Assembly (NCBI GenBank): GCA_039182715.1
Contig: JBCDBY010000044.1
Span: forward strand, 1 to 19,921
Length of the DNA stretch: 19,921 bases
Source of the DNA: JBCDBY01 sp039182715
Lineage (GTDB): Bacteria; Planctomycetota; PLA2
Direction of reading: 5' to 3'
Part shown: piece by piece, positions 6,632-13,947 of the stretch
How positions within the stretch are numbered: the stretch's first letter is position 1
Layout: each line of letters opens with the position of its first letter
Position numbers and translations under genes: made by a program
The notes under the pieces: generated by a model
Told to the model about the DNA's origin: nothing
What the model saw: only the letters and a program-made list of their open reading frames with translations
Database searches by the model: none

Positions 6632-7777
6632 ATGCCTGCCGCATCCGGAAAGCGCGACTACTACGAGGTTCTCGGTGTTCCCAAGAACGCCGATGACGGC
6701 GCCATCAAGCAGGCGTACCGCAAGATCGCGCTCAAGTACCACCCGGACAAGAACCCGGGCAACGCCGAGGCCGAGGAGCGCTTCAAGGAAGCGGCCGAGG
6801 CCTACGAGGTGCTCTCCGACTCCGAGAAGCGCGCCGCGTACGACCGCTTCGGCCACGCCGGGGTGGGCGGCGGCGGTCCGCAGTTCGGGTCGGTCGAGGA
6901 CATCTTCGGCGCGTTCGGCGATATCTTCGGCGGCGGCCGTGGGGGCTCGATCTTCGAGGACCTCTTCGGCGGCGGCGCGCGCGGCGGTCAGCGTTCGGCG
7001 CGCAGCCGCGGAGCGCACCTCAAGGTCGACCTGGAGGTCACGCTCGACGAGGTCGCCAAGGGCGTCAAGAAGACGATCGAGATCACGCGCAACGAGATCT
7101 GCAGCGTGTGTCGCGGAAGCGGCGCGGCGCCCGGCACGTCGCCGATCACCTGCCCCGACTGCGGCGGCCGCGGTGAGATCGTGCGGTCGCAGGGCTTCTT
7201 CGCGATGCGCCAGACCTGCCCCCGCTGTCGGGGGACGGGCGAGATCGTCGAAACGCCGTGCCCCGCATGCCATGGCGAGGGTCGCGTCCCGCAGAAGAAG
7301 AACGTCACCGTGACGATCCCGCCCGGCGTCGAGGACGGCATGCAGCTGCGTCTGTCCGGCGAGGGCGAGGCGGGCCCGCGCGGCGGGACGCGCGGCGATC
7401 TGTACTGCGAGATCCACGTCAAGCCGCACAAGCTCTTCCCGCGGCGCGGCGACGACGTGGTGCTCGAGGTGCCGATCGGCTACGCGCAGGCGGCGCTGGG
7501 CACCGAGATCGAGGTGCCGACGCTGCAGGGCCGGAGCACGCTCAAGGTGCCGTCCGGCACGCAGCCGATGACGGTGCTGCGCATGCGCGGGCTCGGCCTG
7601 CCGCGGCTCGACGGCTACGGCGTGGGCGACCAGCTGGTGCGCATCGCGGTCGAGGTGCCGACGCGCTTGGAAGAAGAACAGGAAGAGCTCCTGCGCAAGC
7701 TGGCCGAGATCGAGGATCAGCAGGTCGGCACGCAGCAGAGAGGCTTCTGGGACAAGGTGCGCGAGATCTTCGAATGA
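6632..7777 (+). CDS. dnaJ: chaperone protein DnaJ (Hsp40)
   Basis: A 381-residue type I J-protein that delivers unfolded substrates to DnaK and stimulates its ATPase. Domains in order: J-domain (residues ~8-73) with the essential HPD at 37-39; a Gly/Phe-rich region (~78-125) containing DIFGAFGDIFGGGRGG; a zinc-binding region (~157-217) with all four CxxCxGxG repeats (CSVCRGSG, CPDCGGRG, CPRCRGTG, CPACHGEG); and the C-terminal substrate-binding beta domains ending in an amphipathic helix. Length is typical. The ATG at 6632 is chosen because the J-domain begins shortly after. Its stop overlaps the grpE start by 4 bases (ATGA), so the two are translationally coupled. dnaK is not in the window. 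Confidence 0.97.
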   Translation: MPAASGKRDYYEVLGVPKNADDGAIKQAYRKIALKYHPDKNPGNAEAEERFKEAAEAYEVLSDSEKRAAYDRFGHAGVGGGGPQFGSVEDIFGAFGDIFGGGRGGSIFEDLFGGGARGGQRSARSRGAHLKVDLEVTLDEVAKGVKKTIEITRNEICSVCRGSGAAPGTSPITCPDCGGRGEIVRSQGFFAMRQTCPRCRGTGEIVETPCPACHGEGRVPQKKNVTVTIPPGVEDGMQLRLSGEGEAGPRGGTRGDLYCEIHVKPHKLFPRRGDDVVLEVPIGYAQAALGTEIEVPTLQGRSTLKVPSGTQPMTVLRMRGLGLPRLDGYGVGDQLVRIAVEVPTRLEEEQEELLRKLAEIEDQQVGTQQRGFWDKVREIFE

Positions 7778-8325
7778 GTTTGCCCGAAGAAGAGATGGAT
7801 CAGCAGCAGCCCGAGGAGCAGCCCGAGGAGAACCCCCGGGTGGGGGAGACCCCGGCGCCGGCGGAGGAGAACTGGAAGGACCAGTACCTGCGCTGCCTCG
7901 CGGAGCTCGACAACATGCGCAAGCGCGGCGAGCGCGAGCGGGCCAGCGCCCGCAAGTTCGCGCTCGAGGCGCTCATGCGCGATCTCCTGCCGGTGCTCGA
8001 CGCGCTCGAGTTCGCGGCAGCCGCCGAGGGCGACGCCAAGTCGATTCGCGAGGGCGTGCAGATGGCGCTCGACAGCGCGCTGCGCGTGCTGCAGAGCCAC
8101 GGGCTCGAGACGATCGAGGCGCACGGCGAGTCGTTCGATCCCCGCTTCCACGAGGCGGTGGGGGTGCGGCCGCCGGAGGGCGATCTGAAGCCGAACACGG
8201 TGGCGCTCGAGGAGCGCAAGGGCTACTCGCTCAACGAGCGCGTCCTGCGGCCGAGCCGCGTGCACATCGTCATGGCACCGCCGCAGGCGGCCGATGCCGA
8301 TAAGGATCAAGATGCCGACGTATGA
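7774..8325 (+). CDS. grpE: nucleotide exchange factor GrpE
   Basis: A 183-residue GrpE, the ADP/ATP exchange factor for DnaK. It has an acidic, Gln/Pro-rich N-terminus (residues 1-30), then a long coiled-coil helix (NWKDQYLRCLAELDNMRKRG onward) leading to LPVLDALEFA. The C-terminal beta domain has GESFDPRFHEAVGV and the ending KGYSLNERVLRPSRVHIVM, all family hallmarks. The ATG at 7774 overlaps the dnaJ stop. An alternative in-frame ATG lies at 7795 (MDQQQ). The tail (ADADKDQDADV) is acidic and overlaps the fmdB-type gene by 14 bases. Context makes it the end of the folding-machine operon. Confidence 0.95.
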   Translation: MSLPEEEMDQQQPEEQPEENPRVGETPAPAEENWKDQYLRCLAELDNMRKRGERERASARKFALEALMRDLLPVLDALEFAAAAEGDAKSIREGVQMALDSALRVLQSHGLETIEAHGESFDPRFHEAVGVRPPEGDLKPNTVALEERKGYSLNERVLRPSRVHIVMAPPQAADADKDQDADV

Positions 8326-8572
8326 CTACAAGTGCGACGCGTGCGGCCACACGTTCGACGCGTTCCAGAAGATGAAGGATGCGCCGCTGACCGTCTGCCC
8401 GGTCTGCGGGGACGAGAGCCTGCGCCGCCTGATCGGGTCGGGCGCCGGCATCATCTTCAAGGGGAGCGGGTTCTACGAGACCGACTACAAGCGGTCGCGT
8501 TCGGACGGCGGCGAGTCGAAGAGCGAGACCAAGTCGGAGCCCAAGAAGACCGAGTCGACCGGCTCGTCGTGA
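8312..8572 (+). CDS. FmdB-type zinc-ribbon protein
   Basis: An 86-residue protein of the FmdB/CxxC_CXXC_SSSS putative regulatory family. Seen: MPTYDYKCDACGHTFDAFQ, then CPVCG, giving two CxxC pairs for one zinc, followed by LRRLIGSGAGIIFKGSGFYETDY, the conserved end of the domain. After that comes a low-complexity Ser/Lys/Glu tail (residues ~62-86). The frame is open upstream to ATG 8294, but ATG 8312 is preferred: AAGGA (8302-8306) is 5 bases upstream and homology starts at MPTYDY. It overlaps grpE by 14 bases. The family's molecular role is not established; association with grpE/dnaJ suggests a stress or protein quality-control link. Confidence 0.9.
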   Translation: MPTYDYKCDACGHTFDAFQKMKDAPLTVCPVCGDESLRRLIGSGAGIIFKGSGFYETDYKRSRSDGGESKSETKSEPKKTESTGSS

Positions 8573-8617
8573 GGCGTGGGGGGCTGCGACTAGGTAGTCG
8601 TCTTTCGGAACGGAGCC
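8573..8617. other. gap after fmdB with a small hairpin
   Basis: CGACT-AGGT-AGTCG at 8587-8600 forms a 5-bp stem followed by TCTTT. It could be a weak terminator for the chaperone operon in front of the much larger palindrome. Nothing else is recognised here. Confidence 0.3.
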
Positions 8618-8789
8618 GGAGTGAGCTGAGGCGCGGAGGTTTCGCGCTGAGGCGGCTGAGGCTCGCTGAGATCGCTGAGGTGAAACAAGGGGGGCAACGG
8701 GACGACCGTTGCCCCCCTTCTTTGTTCTCAGCGATCTCAGCGGATCTCCGTTATCTCAGCGCGAAATCTCCGCGCTCTCAGCTCACTCC
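8618..8789. repeat. ~172-bp composite palindrome made of GCTGAG-containing repeats
   Basis: Left and right arms are imperfect inverted copies. GGAGTGAGCTGAG (8618-8630) pairs with 8777-8789. The 21 bases at 8631-8651 match the reverse complement of 8755-8775 at 20 of 21 positions. CGCTGAGATCGCTGAG (8664-8679) pairs perfectly with 8727-8742. The motif GCTGAG occurs five times in the left arm and its complement CTCAGC four times in the right arm. A 14-bp terminator stem sits at the centre. The right arm runs into the stop codon and last codons of the minus-strand gene ending at 8778. It looks like a dispersed intergenic repeat unit or a long structured bidirectional terminator; no open frame is supported. 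Confidence 0.75.
8687..8719. terminator. strong bidirectional terminator core
   Basis: AAGGGGGGCAACGG (8687-8700) and CCGTTGCCCCCCTT (8706-8719) form a perfect 14-bp stem with the loop GACGA. On the plus strand it is followed by CTTTGTTCTC. On the minus strand the stem is followed by GTTTCACC. It lies between converging transcription units (fmdB and the minus-strand gene ending at 8778), the expected place for a shared terminator. Confidence 0.8.
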
Positions 8790-9746
8790 CGCGACCCGCT
8801 CCAGCCACGCCTGAGGGATCGGGTATTTCCGCGCCAGCCAGGCCCCCACAACGATCCCCCTTCCGCAGTTGTCCCCGCCCGCGAGGATGTTCGCGCGGAC
8901 GCCTGATTCGTAGGAATCGGCCTCCGCCAGGATGCGCCCGATGAGCGGCACCGACTGGTCGAGCGGGCAGGCGATGCCGCCTTCGCCCGCGATCGCCGCC
9001 GGCTCGACTTCGCCGCGCAGCAGCGCCGCGATCTTGTGCGCCCACGCGACCGCCTCGTCGTTGTCGTTGGTCACCCGCACGACCGACTCGACGTCGGCGC
9101 CGTGCGCCACCGCGGCGGGGAGCCCCGTCAGCGCGGGGAGCTGCACGTCGTCCGAGCCGTGAAAGCCGGCGCGGGCATCGACGACGGCGCGTCCCATCGC
9201 CTGCACGCGCGCGATCAGGTCGGCGTCCTCCTCGCCACGGATGCGCGTCGCCTTCTCCAGCGCCTGGTCGAGCTGCGCGCCGCTCCACTTGCGCGCGTTG
9301 GCCATCACCGCCGACTCGACGTGCGGCCGGTGCGACTCGAACGGGCCGAGGTCGAAGTCGTGCGCCGCCCGCAGCGCGCCCCGCTCCGCGTCGTCGGCGT
9401 TGCGCAGCGTCTCGCGCGTGGCGTAGTCGATGTAGCCGACCCAGCGGCCGCCCGGACCGAAGGAGGCGACGAAGCGGCGTTCGTGGTCCTGCGGGTCGTG
9501 GGCGCCGCCCGTCGCTCCGAGCGATTCCGCGGCGATGCGGCACTGCTCGCCGTAGTGGGACAGGTCCCCCGCGCGCTTGCCCTTGTGCGCGAAGTAGCCG
9601 GCGCCGCCCCGGTAGTGGGCGAGGTCCGGCTCGAGGAACTCCGGGCGGGCGCCGCCGACCTCGCGGGCGCGGTCGACGTCGTAGATCCAGTGCATCCCCA
9701 ACGAGGCGGCGTCGGCGACCAGGGCGCCGCGAATCAAGTCGTCCAC
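8778..9746 (-). CDS. ADP-ribosylglycohydrolase / crystallin-J1 family protein
   Basis: A 322-residue all-helical protein of the ADP-ribosylglycohydrolase fold. Known members remove ADP-ribose from proteins or small molecules using two magnesium ions held by Asp/Glu residues. Seen: an N-terminal GALVADAASLGMHWIYD (the family's GxxxGDALG region, with ADAA in place of GDA), a central TNDND (226-230) where the family carries a T(G)DTD-like acidic motif, and a C-terminal GGDNCGRG (290-297) matching the GGDTD/GGDNCGR signature of the J1-crystallin-like subgroup. These substitutions make true ADP-ribosyl hydrolase activity uncertain. The start is GTG 9746, 6 bases after a TATACT. It is 18 bases downstream of the M24 peptidase gene, but with its own -10-like element in the gap. 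Confidence 0.85.
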   Translation of the reverse strand: MDDLIRGALVADAASLGMHWIYDVDRAREVGGARPEFLEPDLAHYRGGAGYFAHKGKRAGDLSHYGEQCRIAAESLGATGGAHDPQDHERRFVASFGPGGRWVGYIDYATRETLRNADDAERGALRAAHDFDLGPFESHRPHVESAVMANARKWSGAQLDQALEKATRIRGEEDADLIARVQAMGRAVVDARAGFHGSDDVQLPALTGLPAAVAHGADVESVVRVTNDNDEAVAWAHKIAALLRGEVEPAAIAGEGGIACPLDQSVPLIGRILAEADSYESGVRANILAGGDNCGRGIVVGAWLARKYPIPQAWLERVAGVS

Positions 9747-9752
9747 GGGGGG

Positions 9753-9758
9753 AGTATA
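9753..9758 (-). promoter_or_regulatory. -10 element TATACT, leaderless-type
   Basis: Read on the minus strand, TATACT ends 6 bases before the GTG start at 9746. No Shine-Dalgarno is present, so the mRNA probably begins at or next to the start codon. Confidence 0.5.
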
Positions 9759-9764
9759 GGCGGG

Positions 9765-10988
9765 CTAGAGGTCTTTGGGGATCGCGGCGGTCAGCACCTC
9801 GGGCTCACCGTCGGTGATGACGACCGAATCCTCGATGCGCACGCCCCCGATGCCGAGCAGCGCGTCGGCCTGCTCCCAGTTCACCTCGTCGGCGTGCCTG
9901 TCGCGCAGCGCGGGGTCCTGGAGCAGCGCCTCGATGAAGTAGAGCCCCGGTTCGATGGTGACGACCATGCCCGCCTCGAGCGGCAGATCGGCGCGCAGGT
10001 AGCGCCACGCGACGTGCTCGTTGCGCACGCGGCCGCAGGCGTAGCCGCCGGGGTCGTGCGTGGCGAGGCCGATCAGGTGACCGACGCCGTGCGGGAAGAA
10101 GAGTGCGGTCGCGCCGCTCTCGAGCAGCCGGGCCGGGTCGCCGCGCAGCAGGCCCCAGTCGATGAGTCCCTGCGCCATGGAGAGCACCGCGCAGCGATGG
10201 ATCTCGCTGTACTCCACGCCGGCGCGGCACTCGGCGACCGCCTCCTGCTGCGCCTGCAGCACGATGTTGTGGATGCGCCGCTGCTCCTCCGTCGGCTGCT
10301 CCGCGACGACGAAGGTGCGCGTGCAGTCGCAGGAGTAACCGCCGAACGCCGACCCGGAATCGATAAGCAGGAACTCGCCGTCCTCGATGGCGTCGTCGCC
10401 GGGCTGGTGGTGCAGCACGGCGGCATGGTTGCCCGAGGCGACGATCGAATCGAACGCCGGCCCGCTGCCGCCCGCGCGCAGGTACGAAACCTCCAGCTCC
10501 GCTTCCAACGCCAGCTCCCGCATGCCCGGCTGCACGAGCCGCCGCGCCTCGGCGAAGCCCGCCGCCGTCGCCGCCGCGGCGCGGCGCAGTCGATCGAGCT
10601 CCTCGTCATCCTTGATCCGCCGCGCCAGCGTGATTGCCGTGGTGAGCGTGCGGTCCTCCGGCACGTTGCGCACCGACCGGCCGGCGATGAAGGCGTCGAG
10701 CTCCTCGAGCGGACGGCCCACGGCCGGCACGGCGCCGTGCCACACCTCCTCCTCGACCGGCACACGCGGCGCGAAGAGCGTCCACGCATCGATCTTCGCG
10801 TCATACGCGAGCACGCGACCCGGCTCGTTCATGTCCGCGAGATATCGATGCTCCGCCGTCGCGCGAAACGGATAGAACTCGTCCGTTCCCGGCATCGGAA
10901 TCTTCCCGCCCGCCGGCAGCAGGACCATCTCGTCCTGAAGCGCCCAGGCCTTGGCGATGCGGTCGCGGCGTGCGGTGAGGAAGTCCAT
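9765..10988 (-). CDS. M24 family metallopeptidase (Xaa-Pro aminopeptidase/prolidase-like)
   Basis: A 407-residue protein with the two-domain layout of aminopeptidase P and prolidase: an N-terminal creatinase-like domain (residues ~5-120, including FRATAEHRYLADMNEPG) and a C-terminal pita-bread catalytic domain (~130-400). All five dinuclear metal ligands can be placed: Asp210 (LLIDSG), Asp221 (CDCTRTF), His304 (FFPHGVGHLIGL), Glu346 (TIEPGLYF) and Glu386 (GGVRIEDSV). Members cleave the bond before proline in peptides or Xaa-Pro dipeptides; which of the two applies here cannot be decided from sequence alone. No signal peptide is visible, so it is likely cytoplasmic. ATG 10988 follows TACAAT by 6 bases. 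Confidence 0.92.
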   Translation of the reverse strand: MDFLTARRDRIAKAWALQDEMVLLPAGGKIPMPGTDEFYPFRATAEHRYLADMNEPGRVLAYDAKIDAWTLFAPRVPVEEEVWHGAVPAVGRPLEELDAFIAGRSVRNVPEDRTLTTAITLARRIKDDEELDRLRRAAAATAAGFAEARRLVQPGMRELALEAELEVSYLRAGGSGPAFDSIVASGNHAAVLHHQPGDDAIEDGEFLLIDSGSAFGGYSCDCTRTFVVAEQPTEEQRRIHNIVLQAQQEAVAECRAGVEYSEIHRCAVLSMAQGLIDWGLLRGDPARLLESGATALFFPHGVGHLIGLATHDPGGYACGRVRNEHVAWRYLRADLPLEAGMVVTIEPGLYFIEALLQDPALRDRHADEVNWEQADALLGIGGVRIEDSVVITDGEPEVLTAAIPKDL

Positions 10989-10994
10989 AAACAG

Positions 10995-11000
10995 ATTGTA
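10995..11000 (-). promoter_or_regulatory. -10 element TACAAT, leaderless-type
   Basis: Minus-strand TACAAT lies 6 bases before the ATG of the M24 peptidase gene (10988), with no ribosome-binding site between. Confidence 0.5.
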
Positions 11001-11042
11001 GGCGGATCGATCGGGATCGACGTCGTCCGGCCCGCGGCCGCG

Positions 11043-11530
11043 CTACTGGGAGAGAACGACGATGTGTTTGCTGCTGGGCGGTTCGACGGTGGGGCTGTCG
11101 ATCACGAGAACGGCCTTGTCGCGAAACACGCGGTTGACGGTCGCGGTCGCGATGACCGCTCCGTTCCGTTGAACCTGATACTTGAGTCCGACTCGCGCGC
11201 CGTCACTGTGGCCGAAGTCCGTGACGAGGACGTAGCCGCCCGAGGCAATCCGCTTCGCTTCCAGCACGCCTCCGCGATCGGGCGGTGCCGCGCATCACTC
11301 GGCTTCGACCGTGTGAATCGGCTCCCCTTGCGCTTCGGAGCCGCCGCCACAGCGCCCTTTGGAGAGCTGTTCCGCGGCGAATCGGCCGACTCGATCGTCC
11401 TCGCCTCCGGCGTGCCCGCTCGCACCATCTCCTGCTGTGCCGGCCGGTGCGCTCTCGAACGCGTTTGGTCCGAGTCCAAAAACCACAAGACCGCAGCCAC
11501 GAGAACGGCAACCCCCGCCATCCACCTCAT
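11043..11530 (-). pseudogene. small membrane-anchored protein, reading frame broken near 11280
   Basis: Two reading frames on the minus strand each carry half of a sensible protein. The first starts at ATG 11530 (or 11521; GGAGG lies just upstream) with MRWMAGVAVLVAAVLWFLDS, a membrane anchor or signal sequence, then a Ser/Pro/Lys/Arg-rich linker to about residue 83. The second, open from 11294 to the TAG at 11043, encodes a beta-rich C-terminal domain (YVLVTDFGHSDGARVGLKYQVQRNG ... KAVLVIDSP; shown here only in part). It resembles in style the small barrel domains that planctomycete anchored proteins often carry. Adding one C to the minus-strand CCC at 11282-11280 would fuse the halves into a ~162-residue protein through HRPDRGGVLEAK. 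So this is either a one-base sequencing/assembly loss or a genuine frameshift. Function is unknown. Confidence 0.6.
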
Positions 11531-11556
11531 CCCTCCGAGACTACCAATGCCCCGCG

Positions 11557-11562
11557 TATCCT
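11557..11562 (+). promoter_or_regulatory. -10 element TATCCT, leaderless-type
   Basis: TATCCT lies 7 bases before the ATG of the M20 gene at 11570. There is no Shine-Dalgarno in the gap. Confidence 0.4.
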
Positions 11563-11569
11563 GTCGCTC

Positions 11570-12712
11570 ATGCTCTCCGATCGCGATCTTCTCGGGCGTC
11601 TCGTGGCGTTCGATACGACGAGCCACAAGAGCAACCGGGCGATGGCGGACTTCGTGCGCGATTATGCGGACCAGCCGGGCATTCGCATGCACGAGCAGCT
11701 TTCGCCCGACGGCGAGAAGGTCAATCTCGTGCTGGTCACGGGGCCGGAGCGCGACGATCGCGAAGGGCTCACGCTCTCCGGGCACATGGACGTCGTGCCC
11801 GCGGTCGAGCCGGACTGGCGCTCGGATCCGTTCACGCTCACCGAGCGCGACGACAACCTCTACGCACGCGGCGCGTGCGACATGAAGGGGTTCGACGCGC
11901 TGGCGCTGAACGCCCTGCTCGAGGCGAACGAACGAAAGCTGGAGAAGCCGCTCGTCGTGCTGCTGACCTACGACGAGGAGGTCGGCACGATCGGGGCGCG
12001 GCACTTCGTCGAGCAGGCGGCGGACGATGCGCAGCGCCTGCCCAAGGCGTGCATTGTCGGTGAGCCGACGTCGCTGGAGGTTGCGCGCCTGCACAAGGGG
12101 CACACCAAGATGCGCATCACCGTGCGCGGGGTCTCGGCGCACAGCGGCTACCCGCACCTCGGCCAGAACGCGATCGAGGGAGCCGCGCGCATCGTGGCGT
12201 CGCTGCGCGGCCTGCGCCATCGTCTGGAGCAGGAGGGCGGCGCGCTCGCCGGCTACTTCCCGGACGCGCCCTTCGTCTCGCTCAATGTCGGGACGATTCG
12301 CGGTGGCTCGGCGGTGAACATCATTCCCGACGAGTGCACGATGATGATCGGATTCCGCCTCCTGCCGCAGATGAGCCGCGACGAGGTCATCCACCGCGTC
12401 GTCGCCGCCTGCAATCACGCCGCGGGCGACGATCCCGTCGAGGTGACGGACGAGGGCGAAAGCCCGCCGCTCTTCCTCGACGACAGCGCGCCGATCTACC
12501 GCTCGCTCTGCCAGCGCATGGAGCAGGAACACACGGTCAGCGCCTCGTACGCGACCGACGGCGGTTGGCTGGTGCGCGCGGGCATGGACTGCGCCGTCTG
12601 GGGGCCGGGCTCGATCACCGTTGCGCACAAGCCGAATGAGTTCATGCCGATGGACGAGTACGCGCGCGGCCGCGAGCTGCTCGACTCGGTGGTGCGGGAG
12701 TACTGCGGATGA
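11570..12712 (+). CDS. argE: M20 family deacylase, acetylornithine deacetylase-like
   Basis: A 380-residue M20 zinc hydrolase that removes an acyl group from the amino group of an amino acid. Metal and catalytic residues are in place: His72 and Asp74 in SGHMDVVP, Asp104 in ARGACDMKGFDA, the Glu136-Glu137 pair in LTYDEEVGTIGA, Glu165 in GEPTS, His191 in SAHSGYPHLGQNAI of the dimerisation domain, and His353 in GPGSITVAHKPNEF. VGTIRGGSAVNIIPDEC and the SDPFTLTERDDNLYARG phrase are typical of ArgE, so acetylornithine deacetylase is the closest name. The usual YGTEAG is YATDGG here. The long frame continues upstream, but homology starts at ATG 11570. It overlaps hutF by 4 bases (ATGA), so another N-acyl amino acid, such as N-formylglutamate, is a possible substrate (inference). 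Confidence 0.88.
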   Translation: MLSDRDLLGRLVAFDTTSHKSNRAMADFVRDYADQPGIRMHEQLSPDGEKVNLVLVTGPERDDREGLTLSGHMDVVPAVEPDWRSDPFTLTERDDNLYARGACDMKGFDALALNALLEANERKLEKPLVVLLTYDEEVGTIGARHFVEQAADDAQRLPKACIVGEPTSLEVARLHKGHTKMRITVRGVSAHSGYPHLGQNAIEGAARIVASLRGLRHRLEQEGGALAGYFPDAPFVSLNVGTIRGGSAVNIIPDECTMMIGFRLLPQMSRDEVIHRVVAACNHAAGDDPVEVTDEGESPPLFLDDSAPIYRSLCQRMEQEHTVSASYATDGGWLVRAGMDCAVWGPGSITVAHKPNEFMPMDEYARGRELLDSVVREYCG

Positions 12713-13947
12713 TCCTGCGCCCGGAGCTTCTGTGGGACGGTGCGCGCTTCGTCCGCAATCGCGAGGTGGAGGTCGCCGACGGTTCCATCGTCGCCGTGCG
12801 CGCATCGACCGACACCCACGAAGCGGGTCGCGCGCTGCTGCCCGGATTCGTGAACGCGCACAGCCACGCCTTCCAGCGCGGGCTCCGCGGTCGCGGGGAG
12901 ACGTTCCCGGCGGGGCAAGGCAGCTTCTGGACCTGGCGCGAGGCGATGTACGAGCTGGTCGAGTCGCTCGACCTCGAGAGCGCGCACGCACTTTGCCTGC
13001 AGGCGTTCCGCGAGATGGTGCGCGCCGGCATGACGACGGTGGGGGAATTCCACTACCTGCATCACCTGCCCGGTTCGGAAGGCTACGAACTCGACGAGGT
13101 CGTCATCGACGCCGCGCGCACGGCGGGGCTGCGCATGGTGCTGCTGCACGCCTACTACAACACCGGCGGGTTCGATCAGCCGCTCGAAGGCGGACAGCGT
13201 CAGTTCCGCAGCGCCACGCCGGACGCGTACTGGAAGCAGATCGACGCGCTCGACGGCAAGGTCGAACTCGGCTGCGTACTGCACTCGGTGCGCGCTGCGA
13301 CGCGTGCGCATCTGCGCGACGTGCGGGCCGAGGCGAAACGCCGTGGACTCGTCACGCACATCCACCTCGAGGAGCAGCGCCGCGAGATCGAGGAGTGTCG
13401 CGCGCACTACGGCGTCTCGCCGATGCAGCTCGTGCTCGACGAGATGGCGGTCGATGACACGCTCGTCGCCGTGCACTGCACCCATTCGACGTCCGACGAG
13501 ATGGCGGCCTACCGCGGCGCCGGTGGGCGCGTGAACAACTGCCCGCTCACCGAGGCGAATCTCGGGGACGGCCTCCCCGATGGCTGGTTCCCCGTCTCGC
13601 TCGGCAGCGACTCGAACGCGCGTATTTCCATGCTCGAGGAGATGCGCTGGCTCGAGTACGGCCAGCGCCTGCGCAACGAGGAGCGCGGCGCGCTGCGGGC
13701 CGAGGACGGCTCCGTTGCGCCGGGGCTACTGCGCTGCGGCACGGTCGAAGGCTCCGAGGCGCTCGGCATCCCCGCGGGCCGCATCGAAGCGGGCTGCCAC
13801 GCCGACTTCGTCTCGATCGACCTCGACCACCCGTCGCTGGCGGGCTGGACCGACGAGACGCTCGCCGCCGCGCTCGTCTTCGGCTGCCCCGACGACGTCA
13901 TCGCCGAGGTGAGCATCGAGGGCCGCCCCGTATACTCCCGCTCGTGA
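12709..13947 (+). CDS. hutF: formimidoylglutamate deiminase HutF
   Basis: A 412-residue amidohydrolase-superfamily enzyme that converts N-formimino-L-glutamate to N-formyl-L-glutamate and ammonia, in the five-step histidine degradation route. Seen: GFVNAHSHAFQRGLRG with zinc ligands His51/His53, the HutF-specific FWTWREAMYELVESL and MTTVGEFHYLHH, HIHLEEQRREIEEC (His219, Glu222), VHCTHSTSDE (His256), and GSDSN with Asp301 followed by EEMRWLEYGQRLRN, which is nearly the family consensus. Length is slightly short of some pseudomonad HutF proteins (~450) but complete. It overlaps the M20 gene upstream and the AtuA-like gene downstream by 4 bases each. No hutH, hutU or hutI is in the window. Confidence 0.9.
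   Translation: MILRPELLWDGARFVRNREVEVADGSIVAVRASTDTHEAGRALLPGFVNAHSHAFQRGLRGRGETFPAGQGSFWTWREAMYELVESLDLESAHALCLQAFREMVRAGMTTVGEFHYLHHLPGSEGYELDEVVIDAARTAGLRMVLLHAYYNTGGFDQPLEGGQRQFRSATPDAYWKQIDALDGKVELGCVLHSVRAATRAHLRDVRAEAKRRGLVTHIHLEEQRREIEECRAHYGVSPMQLVLDEMAVDDTLVAVHCTHSTSDEMAAYRGAGGRVNNCPLTEANLGDGLPDGWFPVSLGSDSNARISMLEEMRWLEYGQRLRNEERGALRAEDGSVAPGLLRCGTVEGSEALGIPAGRIEAGCHADFVSIDLDHPSLAGWTDETLAAALVFGCPDDVIAEVSIEGRPVYSRS
13931..13936 (+). promoter_or_regulatory. -10 element TATACT inside the hutF 3' end
   Basis: TATACT lies 7 bases before the GTG start at 13944, within the last codons of hutF. It fits the same leaderless pattern as other genes here and could give the AtuA-like gene and pta a promoter of their own. 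It also encodes the Val-Tyr-Ser of the HutF tail, so chance is not excluded. Confidence 0.35.

Noticed and set aside
8618..8789. CRISPR array suggested by repeated GCTGAG units
   Set aside because: The units are short, irregularly spaced and symmetric around a centre; there are no uniform spacers and no cas genes.
9036..11885. 949-codon plus-strand open frame across the ADP-ribosylglycohydrolase and M24 genes
   Set aside because: Shadow of two well-supported minus-strand genes; low-complexity Arg/Val/Ala composition and no motif.
11102..12991. 629-codon minus-strand open frame
   Set aside because: Most of it is antisense to the M20 and hutF genes. Only its last part (from 11530) looks real and is described as the frame-broken small gene.
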